64,000 nt of DNA from DATFVA01 sp963800255 (GCA_963800255.1 CAWDAK010000010.1:124001-188000), one strand, 5' to 3'; positions 31,090-39,989 are shown, counted from the first letter of the stretch. Translations and numbers: made by a program. The notes: generated by a model from the sequence alone, not told the origin.

Positions 31090-31474
31090 ATCAGAATATA
31101 TAGAATCCGATGTTCACTACAGTTTGAACTCTAACAGAAGTCCGTGCCATTCACTACGTCATTTCCTGTTCCGGTAATTACCACCTGACTCGGATTGTAC
31201 ATCAGCGACTAAAATATCCACTTGTGGCTGTACTTACTAGTTCGTCCGGGAACCTGCCATCCTATAAAGTGAGTTTCCACCTCCACCAAACATTTGATGG
31301 CTTTTTTGAGTATTCGTATAGCCATACTGTCCAAGATTCTGAGCATTCATTCATTACTAAATCTCTTTTATGATCAATCGCAGCTTGTACGAAATAAACT
31401 GATAGCAACAGATGACAGCAACTCCGACTACTATTATTCCAAGAACTATCTAAAAGTAACTGTTGTTGACCCAC
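31090..31474 (-). pseudogene. Degenerate pilin-like gene 2
   Basis: It starts MGQQQLLLD and then falls out of frame, yet the conserved pieces are all present in shifting frames: the hydrophobic helix region, QxYKKPS, a FGGGGNSL Gly-rich motif near 31260, and a C-terminal piece SGGNYRN / VITGTGNDVVNGTD / SVRVQTVVNIG down to about 31090. At least three frame changes are needed to read it. It lies head to tail with pilin-like gene 1. Given the number of lesions I call it a pseudogene, although error-rich sequence could exaggerate the damage. Confidence 0.65.
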
Positions 31475-31560
31475 TAGAATCTATCCTTTCTAAAGCACCG
31501 GGTAGAAGTTAGTGAAGATTTATGTGCCTGGATTTTGTTTTTATATATCATTTAGAATTA

Positions 31561-31954
31561 TTATTTACCGGTAATGTTTGCTAGTAGAGAATAATTTACC
31601 GGACTTTTCAAACTTTCAGGAATTAATTATGGTTTTATAACCTGATGAAAGTTTTTTATTAATAATTTCAAAGACAGTTTAGTGAAGAAAATAATATGCC
31701 AATCGTCCGGAAGTGCTTATATAAAATGTTTATACAGGATTTAAGAGCGACATTTCTGGCTTTAGTAAGTTTTACAAGTAAAAAAGTTCTATCGGAATAA
31801 AAGTTCTACCGAATTCTTAATCTGCTTTCAGTGTCGAATTTCAAATGAACCCAACATTTTCCAACTTTTCATAGAATTAACTCGGGTAATTAGACGGAAT
31901 TTGGTAAATTCATACAAGGTTCCTTTTTCGGTACTCTTCCCCGGGACATTTTGC
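31561..31954. repeat. 394-bp direct repeat, copy R1
   Basis: Non-coding segment of 394 bases repeated at 34475-34868 with, by my count, six substitutions and no gaps. It lies upstream of pilin-like genes 2 and 1. Inside are a palindrome TTACCGGTAA at its pilin-proximal end and two near-copies of (C/T)CGGTAGAACTTTT read on the minus strand. Its distal edge joins directly to a fragment of the pilC start at 31964. Confidence 0.9.
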
Positions 31955-31963
31955 TTTATTTTT

Positions 31964-32110
31964 ACAGTAAATTTTAGTTAGACCATGTTAAAATTGCTCT
32001 TATTAATGAATTTTAATCAATCATTGCAATTCTCATTCCAGAACTTAAAAATGCTTATTTGCAGAATTTTCAAGGTCCTTATTGATTAATTTGAAAGAGT
32101 TACATTCGAA
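31964..32110 (-). repeat. Duplicated pilC 5' end and leader (duplication scar)
   Basis: On the minus strand ATGGTCTAACTAAAATTTAC matches the pilC start ATGGTTGAACTAAAATTTAC, but with a stop as third codon. Upstream of it the leader words of pilC follow in the same order with more divergence. It is a remnant left by tandem duplication of the module that ends in pilC, not a gene. Confidence 0.75.
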
Positions 32111-32184
32111 GGCGCTAAAATTAGTTAAGGGTTTCTAGGATAACATTAAAGCAAGAGAGAATGGGATTTACAGAACCCATTTTT

Positions 32185-33822
32185 CTATTTTAAATAATCT
32201 GCAAGTATAATATCAAATCCTGAATTTGGGATGCTTTTTTTTATGAATCCGAATTCTTTATAATTATTTAAAAAATTCGTCCATTGGATATCATTTGAAA
32301 AACGTTTATCATGAAGAAGTCGGCCACCAACGAGTATCATATTTATGTTATTTTTCTCTCTGAAATCATTAAAGCCAGAATATTTTTGATATTCTGCAAT
32401 TCTATGATAATTAGATTTAGCATAAATATTATATCCTCCCTCAGATTCCAGAAGATTTATGTTCATAGAGATATTCAGAGATCGTAGATAATTAATTACT
32501 GTTAAATTAGGTTTGTAATTAGAATAGTTTTTAAAAGTTTTCATTGGAGGACTAGCAAAAAATAATATAGCCCCTAAAATTAATAGATAAATCGTATATA
32601 GACCATAATATTTTATTTCGGGAAAGAAAATAAATGTTAAGATAAAAATGGTTATTAATACGATTGATATCATCAAATAATGCTCTCTGGGGTAAATAAT
32701 TGTCGTGGAAATCAAAACAGGAACAATAAAAATCAAAATAAAAAGCCATAATATTTTTTTACTTAGAAAGTTCCTTTTTATTTTCATCTTAAAATTGTTA
32801 CCCTGTTGGTAAGCAGCATATATCGCGAGCAAGCATATTATTAGGCTTAGAAGCAGGAGTTCCAACATATTATAGGCATTTTTATCGGGAAAGATAAGGG
32901 TTGCATGCTTCAACTCAATGGCACATATTTCAGGCATTTTTTTTATGTTCGCATCAATATGTTTAACAAACATACCAGGATTAGTCACAAAGCATTCAAT
33001 TATTGTTTTTGAGTTTTCAAAATTATCATGGATAATTTTATCACTGTTAGTTCTTGACCATGGCGATAAATCACTTTTTTTCCAACTAACCAGTTTAATG
33101 AAAAATGTTGATTAAAAGCAAGAAAACCTCTCTCTCCAGAGGACAATGGGAACCCTATTAAGCTAAGATGGATTATTACAATTAAAAATAAAGCAGCAAC
33201 TTTATAAAATATTTTATGATCGAACGCCTTGAATTCAGAAATAAGTTTAATTACAAATACAACCAAAAGAATTAAAAAGGAAATAAAGAATTCAGGTCTA
33301 ACATAAGAAATCAGAAAGCAACCTATCAAAACAACACTAAGTTTATCAAAATTATTTTTATAATATGATGCAAGAATGAAGAATAAAAGAATAAGTATTA
33401 AAGCAAATGGCTTACCTTAGGAAATGAAGCAAAATTACTGTAGGAAATAAGAAAGAATAAAGAAATTAAAAATGATGGAAAGAGCGGAACCAAATATCTA
33501 CGTAGAACTAAATAAATGGCAATAGGCAAACATATTGTTAGTATCTCATATTTTAAATAATAGAGTTTAACAGTGTCAGATTGAAACAATGAAAGCAGAA
33601 AATACCATCCCGAGTAAAATGGAGACAATTCGGCATTTTGAAATCCGGAATGGAGGAGGTTAATACCATGATCTAAATAATTACTCTCATCATAAAGTGC
33701 AATATCTATAAATTTTTCAAAACCATATAAATATTTATATCCGAGGATAATAAGGATCAATTGCTAAGAAATCACCAAAATATTTCTGACTATCTCTTCT
33801 TTAAATTCTTAATAATTAACAT
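32185..33822 (-). CDS. GT-C-type membrane glycosyltransferase-like protein, about three frameshifts
   Basis: Spliced over breaks near 33770, 33418 and 33085, the frames give about 545 residues: MLIIKNLKKR..., TM helix, then ALYDESNYLDHGINLLHSG. The Asp-Glu followed by Tyr in the first loop is the GT-C/ArnT-like catalytic motif pattern. Many TM helices follow (YLVLRRYLVPLFPSFLISLFFL; KPFALILILLFFILASYY; FLISYVRPEFFISFLILLVVF; LELLLLSLIICLLAIYA and more), ending in a soluble tail. It follows pilin-like gene 3 after a terminator, suggesting it glycosylates the pilin or another surface polymer. Either error-rich sequence or a decaying gene; I favour mostly error because joins are clean. Confidence 0.6.
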
Positions 33823-33844
33823 TCTGTGAAAATAGATAAAGCAT

Positions 33845-33880
33845 ATTAATAAAGAAAGGCTGAATTAATAATTCAGCCTT
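33845..33880 (-). terminator. Intrinsic terminator after pilin-like gene 3
   Basis: AAGGCTGAAT and ATTCAGCCTT form a perfect 10-bp stem around TATTA (33856-33880), followed on the minus strand by TTCTTTATT. It lies between the pilin stop and the start of the membrane gene, matching the position of the terminator at 30564-30596. Confidence 0.75.
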
Positions 33881-33898
33881 GTGAATGTCTACTCGAAT

Positions 33899-34311
33899 TT
33901 ATTGGATACTTGATGTGATTTGTGTTGGGGTAATCGTTGTTTTAACTGTCCAAGTATAACCCAAATTAGGATCTGGTGTTGCTGTCAAAACAACAGTAGA
34001 GTCGGCACCACCAAGAACTGCACGCCAGCTGCATCAGTTGAAGTTTTAAAATTGGCTGGAATACTAGCCCACTAATCAGTAAAAGTAGTTACGCCTGTTC
34101 CTGACGGATTAAAGCTATTACCACCACCACCCATTGAGGTTGGTTTTTTATAATATTGCTGTGCAATAGCTCCAATGTTAGTTCCCTGAGAAACGATAGA
34201 ATCCTGAGTAGAGGTTTCAGCGTTTGCGTTGAATAAGTTAATACCAACTACGACTGCGATACCGACTACGATAACACCAAGTACAATTAAGAGAAGTTGT
34301 TGTTGACCCAT
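33899..34311 (-). CDS. Atypical pilin-like protein 3, interrupted by a stop and a frameshift
   Basis: Starts at the ATG at 34311 behind AAGGAGATCTGT. Readable residues 1-79: MGQQQLLLIVLGVIVVGIAV, NLFNANAETSTQDSIVSQGTN, AQQYYKKPTSMGGGGNSF, then NPSGTGVTTFTD and a TAG at 34072. Beyond it the same frame continues WASIPANFKTSTDAAGV, and after a missing base near 34018 a second frame continues VLGGADSTVVLTATPDPN and GYTWTVKTTITPTQITSS to TAA at 33899. Corrected length about 137 residues, right for a pilin subunit. No Glu at +5. The lesions may be sequence errors or a silent copy. Confidence 0.65.
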
Positions 34312-34474
34312 TACAGATCTCCTTATGTTGTTGTGATTAGTTTATTAAGTGTTCTTAATAATTAGTTTATGATCAAAAAATTTTTAAGTCCTTATCTGAT
34401 TAACAGGATTCGTGCCACTGTTGGATCAGGTCTTGTATACATTATATAAAGAGCAAAGGATTAGTCTCTAAATT

Positions 34475-34868
34475 TTATTTACCGGTAATGTTTGCTAGTA
34501 GAGAATAATTTACCGGACTCTTCAAACTTTCAGGAATTAATTATGGTTTTATAACCTGACGAAAGTTTTCTATTCAAAATTTCAAAGACAGTTTAGTGAA
34601 GAAAATAATATGCCAATCGTCCGGAAGTGCTTATATAAAATGTTTATACAGGATTTAAGAGCGACATTTCTGGCTTTAGTAAGTTTTACAAGTAAAAAAG
34701 TTCTATCGGAATAAAAGTTCTACCGAATTCTTAATCTGCTTTCAGTGTCGAATTTCAAATGAACCCAACATTCTCCAACTTTTCATAGAATTAACTCGGG
34801 TAATTAGACGGAATTTGGTAAATTCATACAAGGTTCCTTTTTCGGTACTCTTCCCCGGGACATTTTGC
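34475..34868. repeat. 394-bp direct repeat, copy R2
   Basis: Second copy of the element at 31561-31954, 388 of 394 positions identical by my count and no gaps. It separates pilin-like gene 3 from the divergent DUF5362 gene, whose start lies 30 bases beyond its outer edge, so this copy probably represents the ancestral place and could carry promoters for both directions. Confidence 0.9.
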
Positions 34869-34897
34869 ATTCTTTTTAACATTATAAGGAGAGAAAG

Positions 34898-35272
34898 ATG
34901 GATCAAGCTGCTACTGTTTCCCCTGCTTTTCATATGATAGTTCATAAGATGGCTGGCGATATGAACTTCGTCGGGATCTTTTACATTATAATTGGTGCTA
35001 TAGAGTGTCTTACCATAATAGGAGCTATCGTGGGCATTCCCCTGATCATTTCCGGGCTGAGGTTAAGGGAATCCGCAGATTCTTTTAAGGGTTACCTTGT
35101 CTCTGGTGATTCCTTTATGCTGGAAAAAGCCCTGGAGAGAGAAAGCAGGTTCTTCTTTATACAGAAGGTGTTTTTGATCATTTCAATAGTTCTGTTCGTC
35201 CTTTATATCGTTTTCTTTATTGTTTTCGGACTGACTATGCTTGGGAACTTCCAGAACTTCAGGACTGTTTAG
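34898..35272 (+). CDS. DUF5362-like small membrane protein
   Basis: A 124-residue protein with hydrophobic segments near residues 26-52 and 88-113. The sequence MAGDMNFVGIFYIIIGAIECLTIIGAIVGIPLIISGLRLRESADSF is typical of DUF5362 family proteins in Bacteroidota; no function is known to me. A good ribosome binding site (AAGGAGAG) precedes the ATG at 34898. It is divergent from the pilin array across repeat R2. Confidence 0.7.
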   Translation: MDQAATVSPAFHMIVHKMAGDMNFVGIFYIIIGAIECLTIIGAIVGIPLIISGLRLRESADSFKGYLVSGDSFMLEKALERESRFFFIQKVFLIISIVLFVLYIVFFIVFGLTMLGNFQNFRTV

Positions 35273-35424
35273 CCTGAAAAAGTGAGCAAAACCATTAATA
35301 ATGACATAAAAACACAGATCACACAAACAAATATTAGTGAATGAATCATAGATAATCTTCCCTTATTTAGTTATGTTTATGGCAGCACAAAAGTATTTAA
35401 ACTATTTTAAGAAAAGGAGTTAGG

Positions 35425-35922
35425 ATGTTCAAAAAGGCAACAAAGACATCTTTAAGCAAATACCTCTCAGTACTGTTTTTAGTTACTTCTTTAATCATAA
35501 TCTCCGCAGGCTGTGAGAAGAAAACAGAAACACCTGAGGGAGAAAATACACTGAAGGATACTACAAATATGGTACAGCCCGGGACGGATACTACCGCAGC
35601 GGCTGACACAACACAAAAGTATCCGGATATAACCGGAACCTGGACCGGTAAGTTTGAAGCACACAACGCCACTCTGAAGATATCTGATCAGAATAAAGAA
35701 AACTTCACTGCTTATCTTACAGTCCAGTACCGTGAACCAATGAATAAAACAATAAGCGGGAACTTTCAATCTGATAATAAAATATCGATGAAGGATGAAG
35801 TTAAAAGCAGATCCGAAGCCACGTATGATGCAACTCTCTCCGACGACGGTAAAAAGATCACCGGAATATCTACTTTGAAATTAGATGGGAACAAAGCGAA
35901 CTTTACTTTTACAAAGAAATAA
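35425..35922 (+). CDS. Putative lipoprotein, function unknown
   Basis: A 165-residue protein with a lipoprotein signal (hydrophobic stretch ending IIISAGC, Cys near residue 30), a Thr/Glu-rich linker (KKTETPEGENTLKDTTNMVQPGTDTT), and a small beta-rich domain beginning ITGTWTGKFEAHNATLKISDQ, reminiscent of lipocalin-like or DUF domains that bind small ligands. The ribosome binding site AAAAGGAG precedes the start. 19 bases upstream of the PEGA lipoprotein gene, likely co-transcribed. Confidence 0.7.
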   Translation: MFKKATKTSLSKYLSVLFLVTSLIIISAGCEKKTETPEGENTLKDTTNMVQPGTDTTAAADTTQKYPDITGTWTGKFEAHNATLKISDQNKENFTAYLTVQYREPMNKTISGNFQSDNKISMKDEVKSRSEATYDATLSDDGKKITGISTLKLDGNKANFTFTKK

Positions 35923-35941
35923 ATAAACGAAAGGAATAATT

Positions 35942-36709
35942 ATGAGAAAATATATTTTTCTACCGTTAACTCTAATAATGGGATTTTTGATAGCCTCCTG
36001 TTCTGATACTACTACTAATCCGCCGCCTGTTGAAGACACAGGATCAATATTTATTAATTCGAGTCCTGCAGGTGCAGCAATAACTTTGGACGGTACAAGT
36101 ACAGGCAAAGTAACACCTGATAGTGTTACAAGTGTTTCAACAGGACAGCATTCTGTAACTTTAAGTCTTAATGGCTACAGTGATACAACTTTCACAGTTA
36201 CAGTTCAGACTAATCTTCAGACAACAAAACAGATTACACTTGCTTCGACATTAAGTACAACTATGTATGGACCGGTAAAGATTTATGAGACTTCAGGGAC
36301 TTCTACATCTCAGCCCAGCGGTATTGATCTTTCAACCGGAGCTGCATATGGAGTAACTAGTACAGATAAGGATAAAGTGGATTTATACTATTCAACAAGC
36401 GGTACAGGAGGTGTTCCCTACCTGGTACAGAGCGCTGATCTCTATCCAAACTTAACACGTCATACTGCTTTTTATGTTGGAACAGGAACAGATATAACTG
36501 ATGGTGAAGATTCACCGAATTATCCTCTATCAGGATGGACTGATAATATGAGCGATAGAGAAAATAATTATGTTTTCTTGTATGATGAGGATGGAAATTA
36601 TTCAAAGTTAATAATAACTAATTATCATGCCGGAGGCGGTCAGGGTGATCCTTCCTGGGTAGAGGTAAAATGGTTATATAATAACAATGGCGCTGATAAA
36701 AGATTCTAA
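35942..36709 (+). CDS. PEGA-domain lipoprotein
   Basis: A 255-residue protein with signal peptide MRKYIFLPLTLIMGFLIASC, a lipobox Cys at residue 20, then a PEGA domain (GSIFINSSPAGAAITLDGT...HSVTLSLNGYSDTTFTV), a fold common in surface proteins. The remaining ~150 residues contain a domain I cannot name (TSGTSTSQPSGIDLSTGAAY...DLYYSTSG...). Ends shortly before a clear terminator, so it closes a two-gene unit with the lipoprotein gene upstream. Confidence 0.8.
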   Translation: MRKYIFLPLTLIMGFLIASCSDTTTNPPPVEDTGSIFINSSPAGAAITLDGTSTGKVTPDSVTSVSTGQHSVTLSLNGYSDTTFTVTVQTNLQTTKQITLASTLSTTMYGPVKIYETSGTSTSQPSGIDLSTGAAYGVTSTDKDKVDLYYSTSGTGGVPYLVQSADLYPNLTRHTAFYVGTGTDITDGEDSPNYPLSGWTDNMSDRENNYVFLYDEDGNYSKLIITNYHAGGGQGDPSWVEVKWLYNNNGADKRF

Positions 36710-36732
36710 GGTTTAAATTCTTTTAAAGTATA

Positions 36733-36766
36733 AAGCCGTGGAGTTAACTCTTCACGGCTTTTTTTG
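36733..36766 (+). terminator. Intrinsic terminator after the PEGA lipoprotein gene
   Basis: AAGCCGTG and CACGGCTT enclose GAGTTAACTCTT and are followed by seven T residues (36733-36766). It ends the plus-strand unit 35425-36709. Confidence 0.9.
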
Positions 36767-37054
36767 TTGTGATGGCGGGCACTAAATCGTGATTCTCATC
36801 GACGCTTAATAGCTTTAAGTAAATATTACAACAAGGATTAGTAATTAACATCATATAGTACAGATTCTAAAGATTTATTATACGATAATAACACTTTAAG
36901 TATGGCTGATTGTTGGGGGGCATACAATAGTTTCATAAATCGGGCATGCAGCGATGCCGTTATATTGATTTTGGGGACAGTCTATTCCTTTTTCTTATAT
37001 ACATTAACAAAGCTATTTATACAATTAATTAATATAATATACGGGGAAGTTATA
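36767..37054. other. AT-rich spacer without a supportable gene
   Basis: About 290 bases between the terminator and the decayed methyltransferase. A short open stretch from 36902 (MADCWGAYNS...LILGTVYSFFLYTL) contains one hydrophobic segment but lacks a ribosome binding site and may be a remnant of a small membrane protein. Nothing else is recognisable. Confidence 0.4.
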
Positions 37055-38501
37055 ATGGGTAAGACAGAAGTTTCAATAAAATTATTCTTAGCTGTTTTCA
37101 GATCAAATTTTCTAAATCTAAATAATATTGAACCCGATTTATAATGAAGAGTATACTGCTTCATTCAGAGATCCATCAGGGTTTATATTTTTAAGAAATA
37201 ACAATTTACTCAGAGCAGTTCGCTATAGCTACAAAGATCACTATGACAACTTAATATCGGCGGGACTATATAATAAGTGAAATGTGACAGTCTTTTAATC
37301 AAACACGAAGAAGTTAATTCTGCTGATATAAGGTCATATGATATTTACAAAATACGGCAACGAAATAAAATCGAATGTATAGGGAATCCCTACGAATGGT
37401 TCATCAATCCATTAACGGATGCGGCTTTAACGACTTAAGGATACAGCGAATTTCTCTTGAATACGATATGATATTAAGGAGATGGTTCGCATTTCACATC
37501 CAATTAACGAAGGACGCAGGGACTTTATCGATACATTATCCTTGGAAAAATATATCGAGGGAAAGTTATTATTACTTACAGGCAGTTTTGTACGAATTTT
37601 CTGCACATTGTTTCTAATGAAGTAAAACGATTTAAGAATGAACAGATTGTCATCTTTGTTTATAGATGGAATTCCACTTGATAGGACTAGAAACCTATTA
37701 CCACAAAATTCTTTTTTTAGGTGATCACTTTTTTCTCATATTTATCTTCATGCTTTAAGTGAAAAACATTCCAAATTTCATAAAAGTAATAATAGCATAA
37801 AGATTGCAAAAAGCGGTCTTTTTGCACTAATTGATAACCTGGAAAAATCGATATTGGGTTTGAAATTAAAAAACAGGAATTCCACTTGGGGTGATTATTA
37901 CATTGAAAACACCTACTCCCAAATTGAGGTCGAGAAAAAGAAAAGAATAATTGAAAAGTATATTGAAGAAATAAATCCTTCCACTTTGCTTGATCTTGGA
38001 TCGAATACTGGATTGTTCAGCCGTCTTGCTTCTTCGAAAAATGTTTATACAATATCTACCGATTTTGACCCCTACTGTGTTGAGCTTAATTATCTTGAGG
38101 CAAAAAGGAAACAAGAAAAAAATATCCTTCCTTTATATTTAGACTTGACTAATCCTAGTCCTAAACTTGGATGGGACAGCAAGGAAAGGAATTCTTTTCT
38201 TAATAGGAAGAAGGTAGATGCCGTTATGGCTTTAGCTTTAATTCATCATTTATCTATTACAAATAATATTCCCTTTGATGAACTGGTAAACTGCTTTTCA
38301 CAATTATCAGATTATTTAATAATAGAATTTGTTCCCAAGCAAGATATTCAGTTTAAAACCCTATTGATAAATCGAAAGGATATTTACGCTAATTATAATA
38401 TGGAATATTTTGAAAAAGTTTTTATGAAATCTTATAATATTATTAGGAAAGAAGCTATTACAGCATCGGATAGAACATTATACTTGATGAAGCTAAGATA
38501 G
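37055..38501 (+). pseudogene. Class I SAM-dependent methyltransferase, 5' half broken by many frameshifts
   Basis: The 3' part (37854-38501) is open and reads as a methyltransferase domain: LKNRNSTWGDYY, LLDLGSNTGLFSRLAS as SAM-binding motif I, TDFDPYCVELN, and MALALIHHLSI. Upstream, pieces of the same family appear in changing frames: SFRDPSGFIFLRNN..RYSYKDHYDNLISAGLY near 37160-37280, NPYEWFINPLTDAALTTL and IQRISLEYDMIL near 37385-37475, and TGSFVRIFCTLF near 37575. At least five frame changes are needed over 0.8 kb, more than in any neighbour, so I call it a pseudogene. Position beside a sulfatase-like protein suggests an old surface glycan locus. Confidence 0.65.
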
Positions 38502-38511
38502 GAGAACCGGG

Positions 38512-39760
38512 GTGTTTAAAAAAATACCGTTCCATCCAATTCTGTTTGCTATTTATCCAGTCTTGATTCTATATATGAGAAACTTATCAATGCTGGAGAT
38601 TAACCTTATATTTATTCCAGTAATATTTACATTATTAACCATATTAGCTATGTGGGGGGTTTTAAATCTTCTAATAAAGAATAAGTATAAAAGTTCAATT
38701 ATTACCAGCATTTTCTTTTTGCTTTTTTTTTCATATGGCCATCTAATAAGTTTAGTGGGGAATTATATTGAAAAAGCATTAGGGATTGATGCCGATGTAT
38801 ATGTGTCGATTTAATTTGATACTTATATTTTTAATTATTTCTATTCTGGTTCTTAAATATTTAAAAATATCTTTAATAATAAATGCATTATTAAATTTTA
38901 TAGCTATAGGTTTGTTAGTCTACCCGATTATTACAATTGCTCGAACGGAATTAATTAGATCTAATGGACAAAAGAATAAAGTAGAACTGAAGGTCGAAGA
39001 AAACGTTTTTACAAAGCCCGCCAATGTTGAAAAACCAGATATCTATTACATAATTTTAGACGGTTATGGACGCGAAGATGTCCTAAAATCGGTTTATGGA
39101 TATGACAATGCCAGTTTTTTAAATGAATTAGAGAATCGTAATTTCTTTATTACAAGAAAGAGCAGGGCAAATTATGCACAAACCTTACTCTCCTTGTCAA
39201 GAACATTAAATATGAATTATCTTAATCCTTTTAAAGCTGATTCAGCAAACAAAGAGATTTATCGACACAAACTGAGCTCAGAAATAATGAATAATAGCGT
39301 GACCTCTTTTTTAAAGAAGTTAAATTATGAAATCGTGACTTTTGCTACCGGTTATTCTGGAACAGAGATAAAAAATTCTGATCTATACATTATACCCAGC
39401 TTTTCATTAGATGAATTTCAAATGATGTTAGTGGGAATGACGCCCCTGTATCAATTGTTGGAGGCGATTCCAAATAAATCACCGATTTACCAACACAGAC
39501 AAAGAATAATAGCTACTATTCAAAAAATACCTGATATTAAATCGCAAGCTGCTCCGATGTTCTTGTTTGCTCATATTGTCGCACCTCATCCCCCATTTGT
39601 TTTAAGTAAAAAGGAGAAATACATTGAGCGTCTGAAAAATCGAGGATTAGGGTATTCTGATGGATCTCATTATCATTCCTTCAATAAATTTCTAATGGTA
39701 GAATATACACTCCGCAAATTATATCTCACAATTGAAAGAGATAAAAAATTTATGATATCC
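38512..39760 (+). pseudogene. Membrane-anchored sulfatase/phosphotransferase-like protein, C-terminally truncated
   Basis: Two frames joined near 38795 (...GIDADVYVS to RFNLILIFLI) give at least five N-terminal TM helices followed by an alkaline-phosphatase-fold start: KPDIYYIILDGYGREDVLKSVYGYDN, FLFAHIVAPHPPFV, GYSDGSHYHSFNKF. This resembles sulfatase-like or lipoteichoic-synthase-like transferases that modify surface polymers. The domain is not completed: near 39740 the sequence changes into the tail of a T9SS protein in another frame, and the open frame ends at 39820. It starts 10 bases after the methyltransferase stop, so the two were probably one operon. Confidence 0.65.
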
Positions 39761-39914
39761 TGGGAAGAGAAGTTCGAACGTTCAATCAGGGAGAACAGGT
39801 ACCATGGCATTACAGGGTAAGCTTCAATGCCTCTGCACTAGCCTCAGGAGTTTACATCTACCGGATAGAAGCCGGTAACTTTGTACAATCAAAGAAAATG
39901 GTTCTTTTAAAGTG
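39745..39914 (+). pseudogene. Remnant T9SS C-terminal sorting domain
   Basis: In a frame different from the sulfatase-like gene, residues KIYDILGREVRTFNQ, VSFNASALASGVYIYRIEAG and SKKMVLLK end in TGA at 39912-39914. This is the last two thirds of a T9SS type A sorting domain without the rest of its protein and without its NPFNP part. It is fused to the truncated gene upstream, evidence of a deletion or recombination. Confidence 0.8.
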
Positions 39915-39989
39915 ACATTTGTCGAAAAATATAGGGGAATAGAGTAACTTTAAGAGAACAATTTCCGAACATTTTTCCAGGTGGAGCCC

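Noticed and set aside
31294..31512. Plus-strand open frame in the pilin array
   Set aside because: It is the antisense reading of the degenerate pilin-like gene 2.
31561..34868. Insertion sequence or integron explanation for the 394-bp repeats
   Set aside because: The repeats carry no transposase or integrase, no terminal inverted repeats and no target-site duplication that I could see. The pilC fragment fits plain tandem duplication better.
36902..37144. Small membrane-protein-like open frame
   Set aside because: There is one hydrophobic stretch but no ribosome binding site, and its end overlaps the start of the decayed methyltransferase. I mention it only as a possible remnant.
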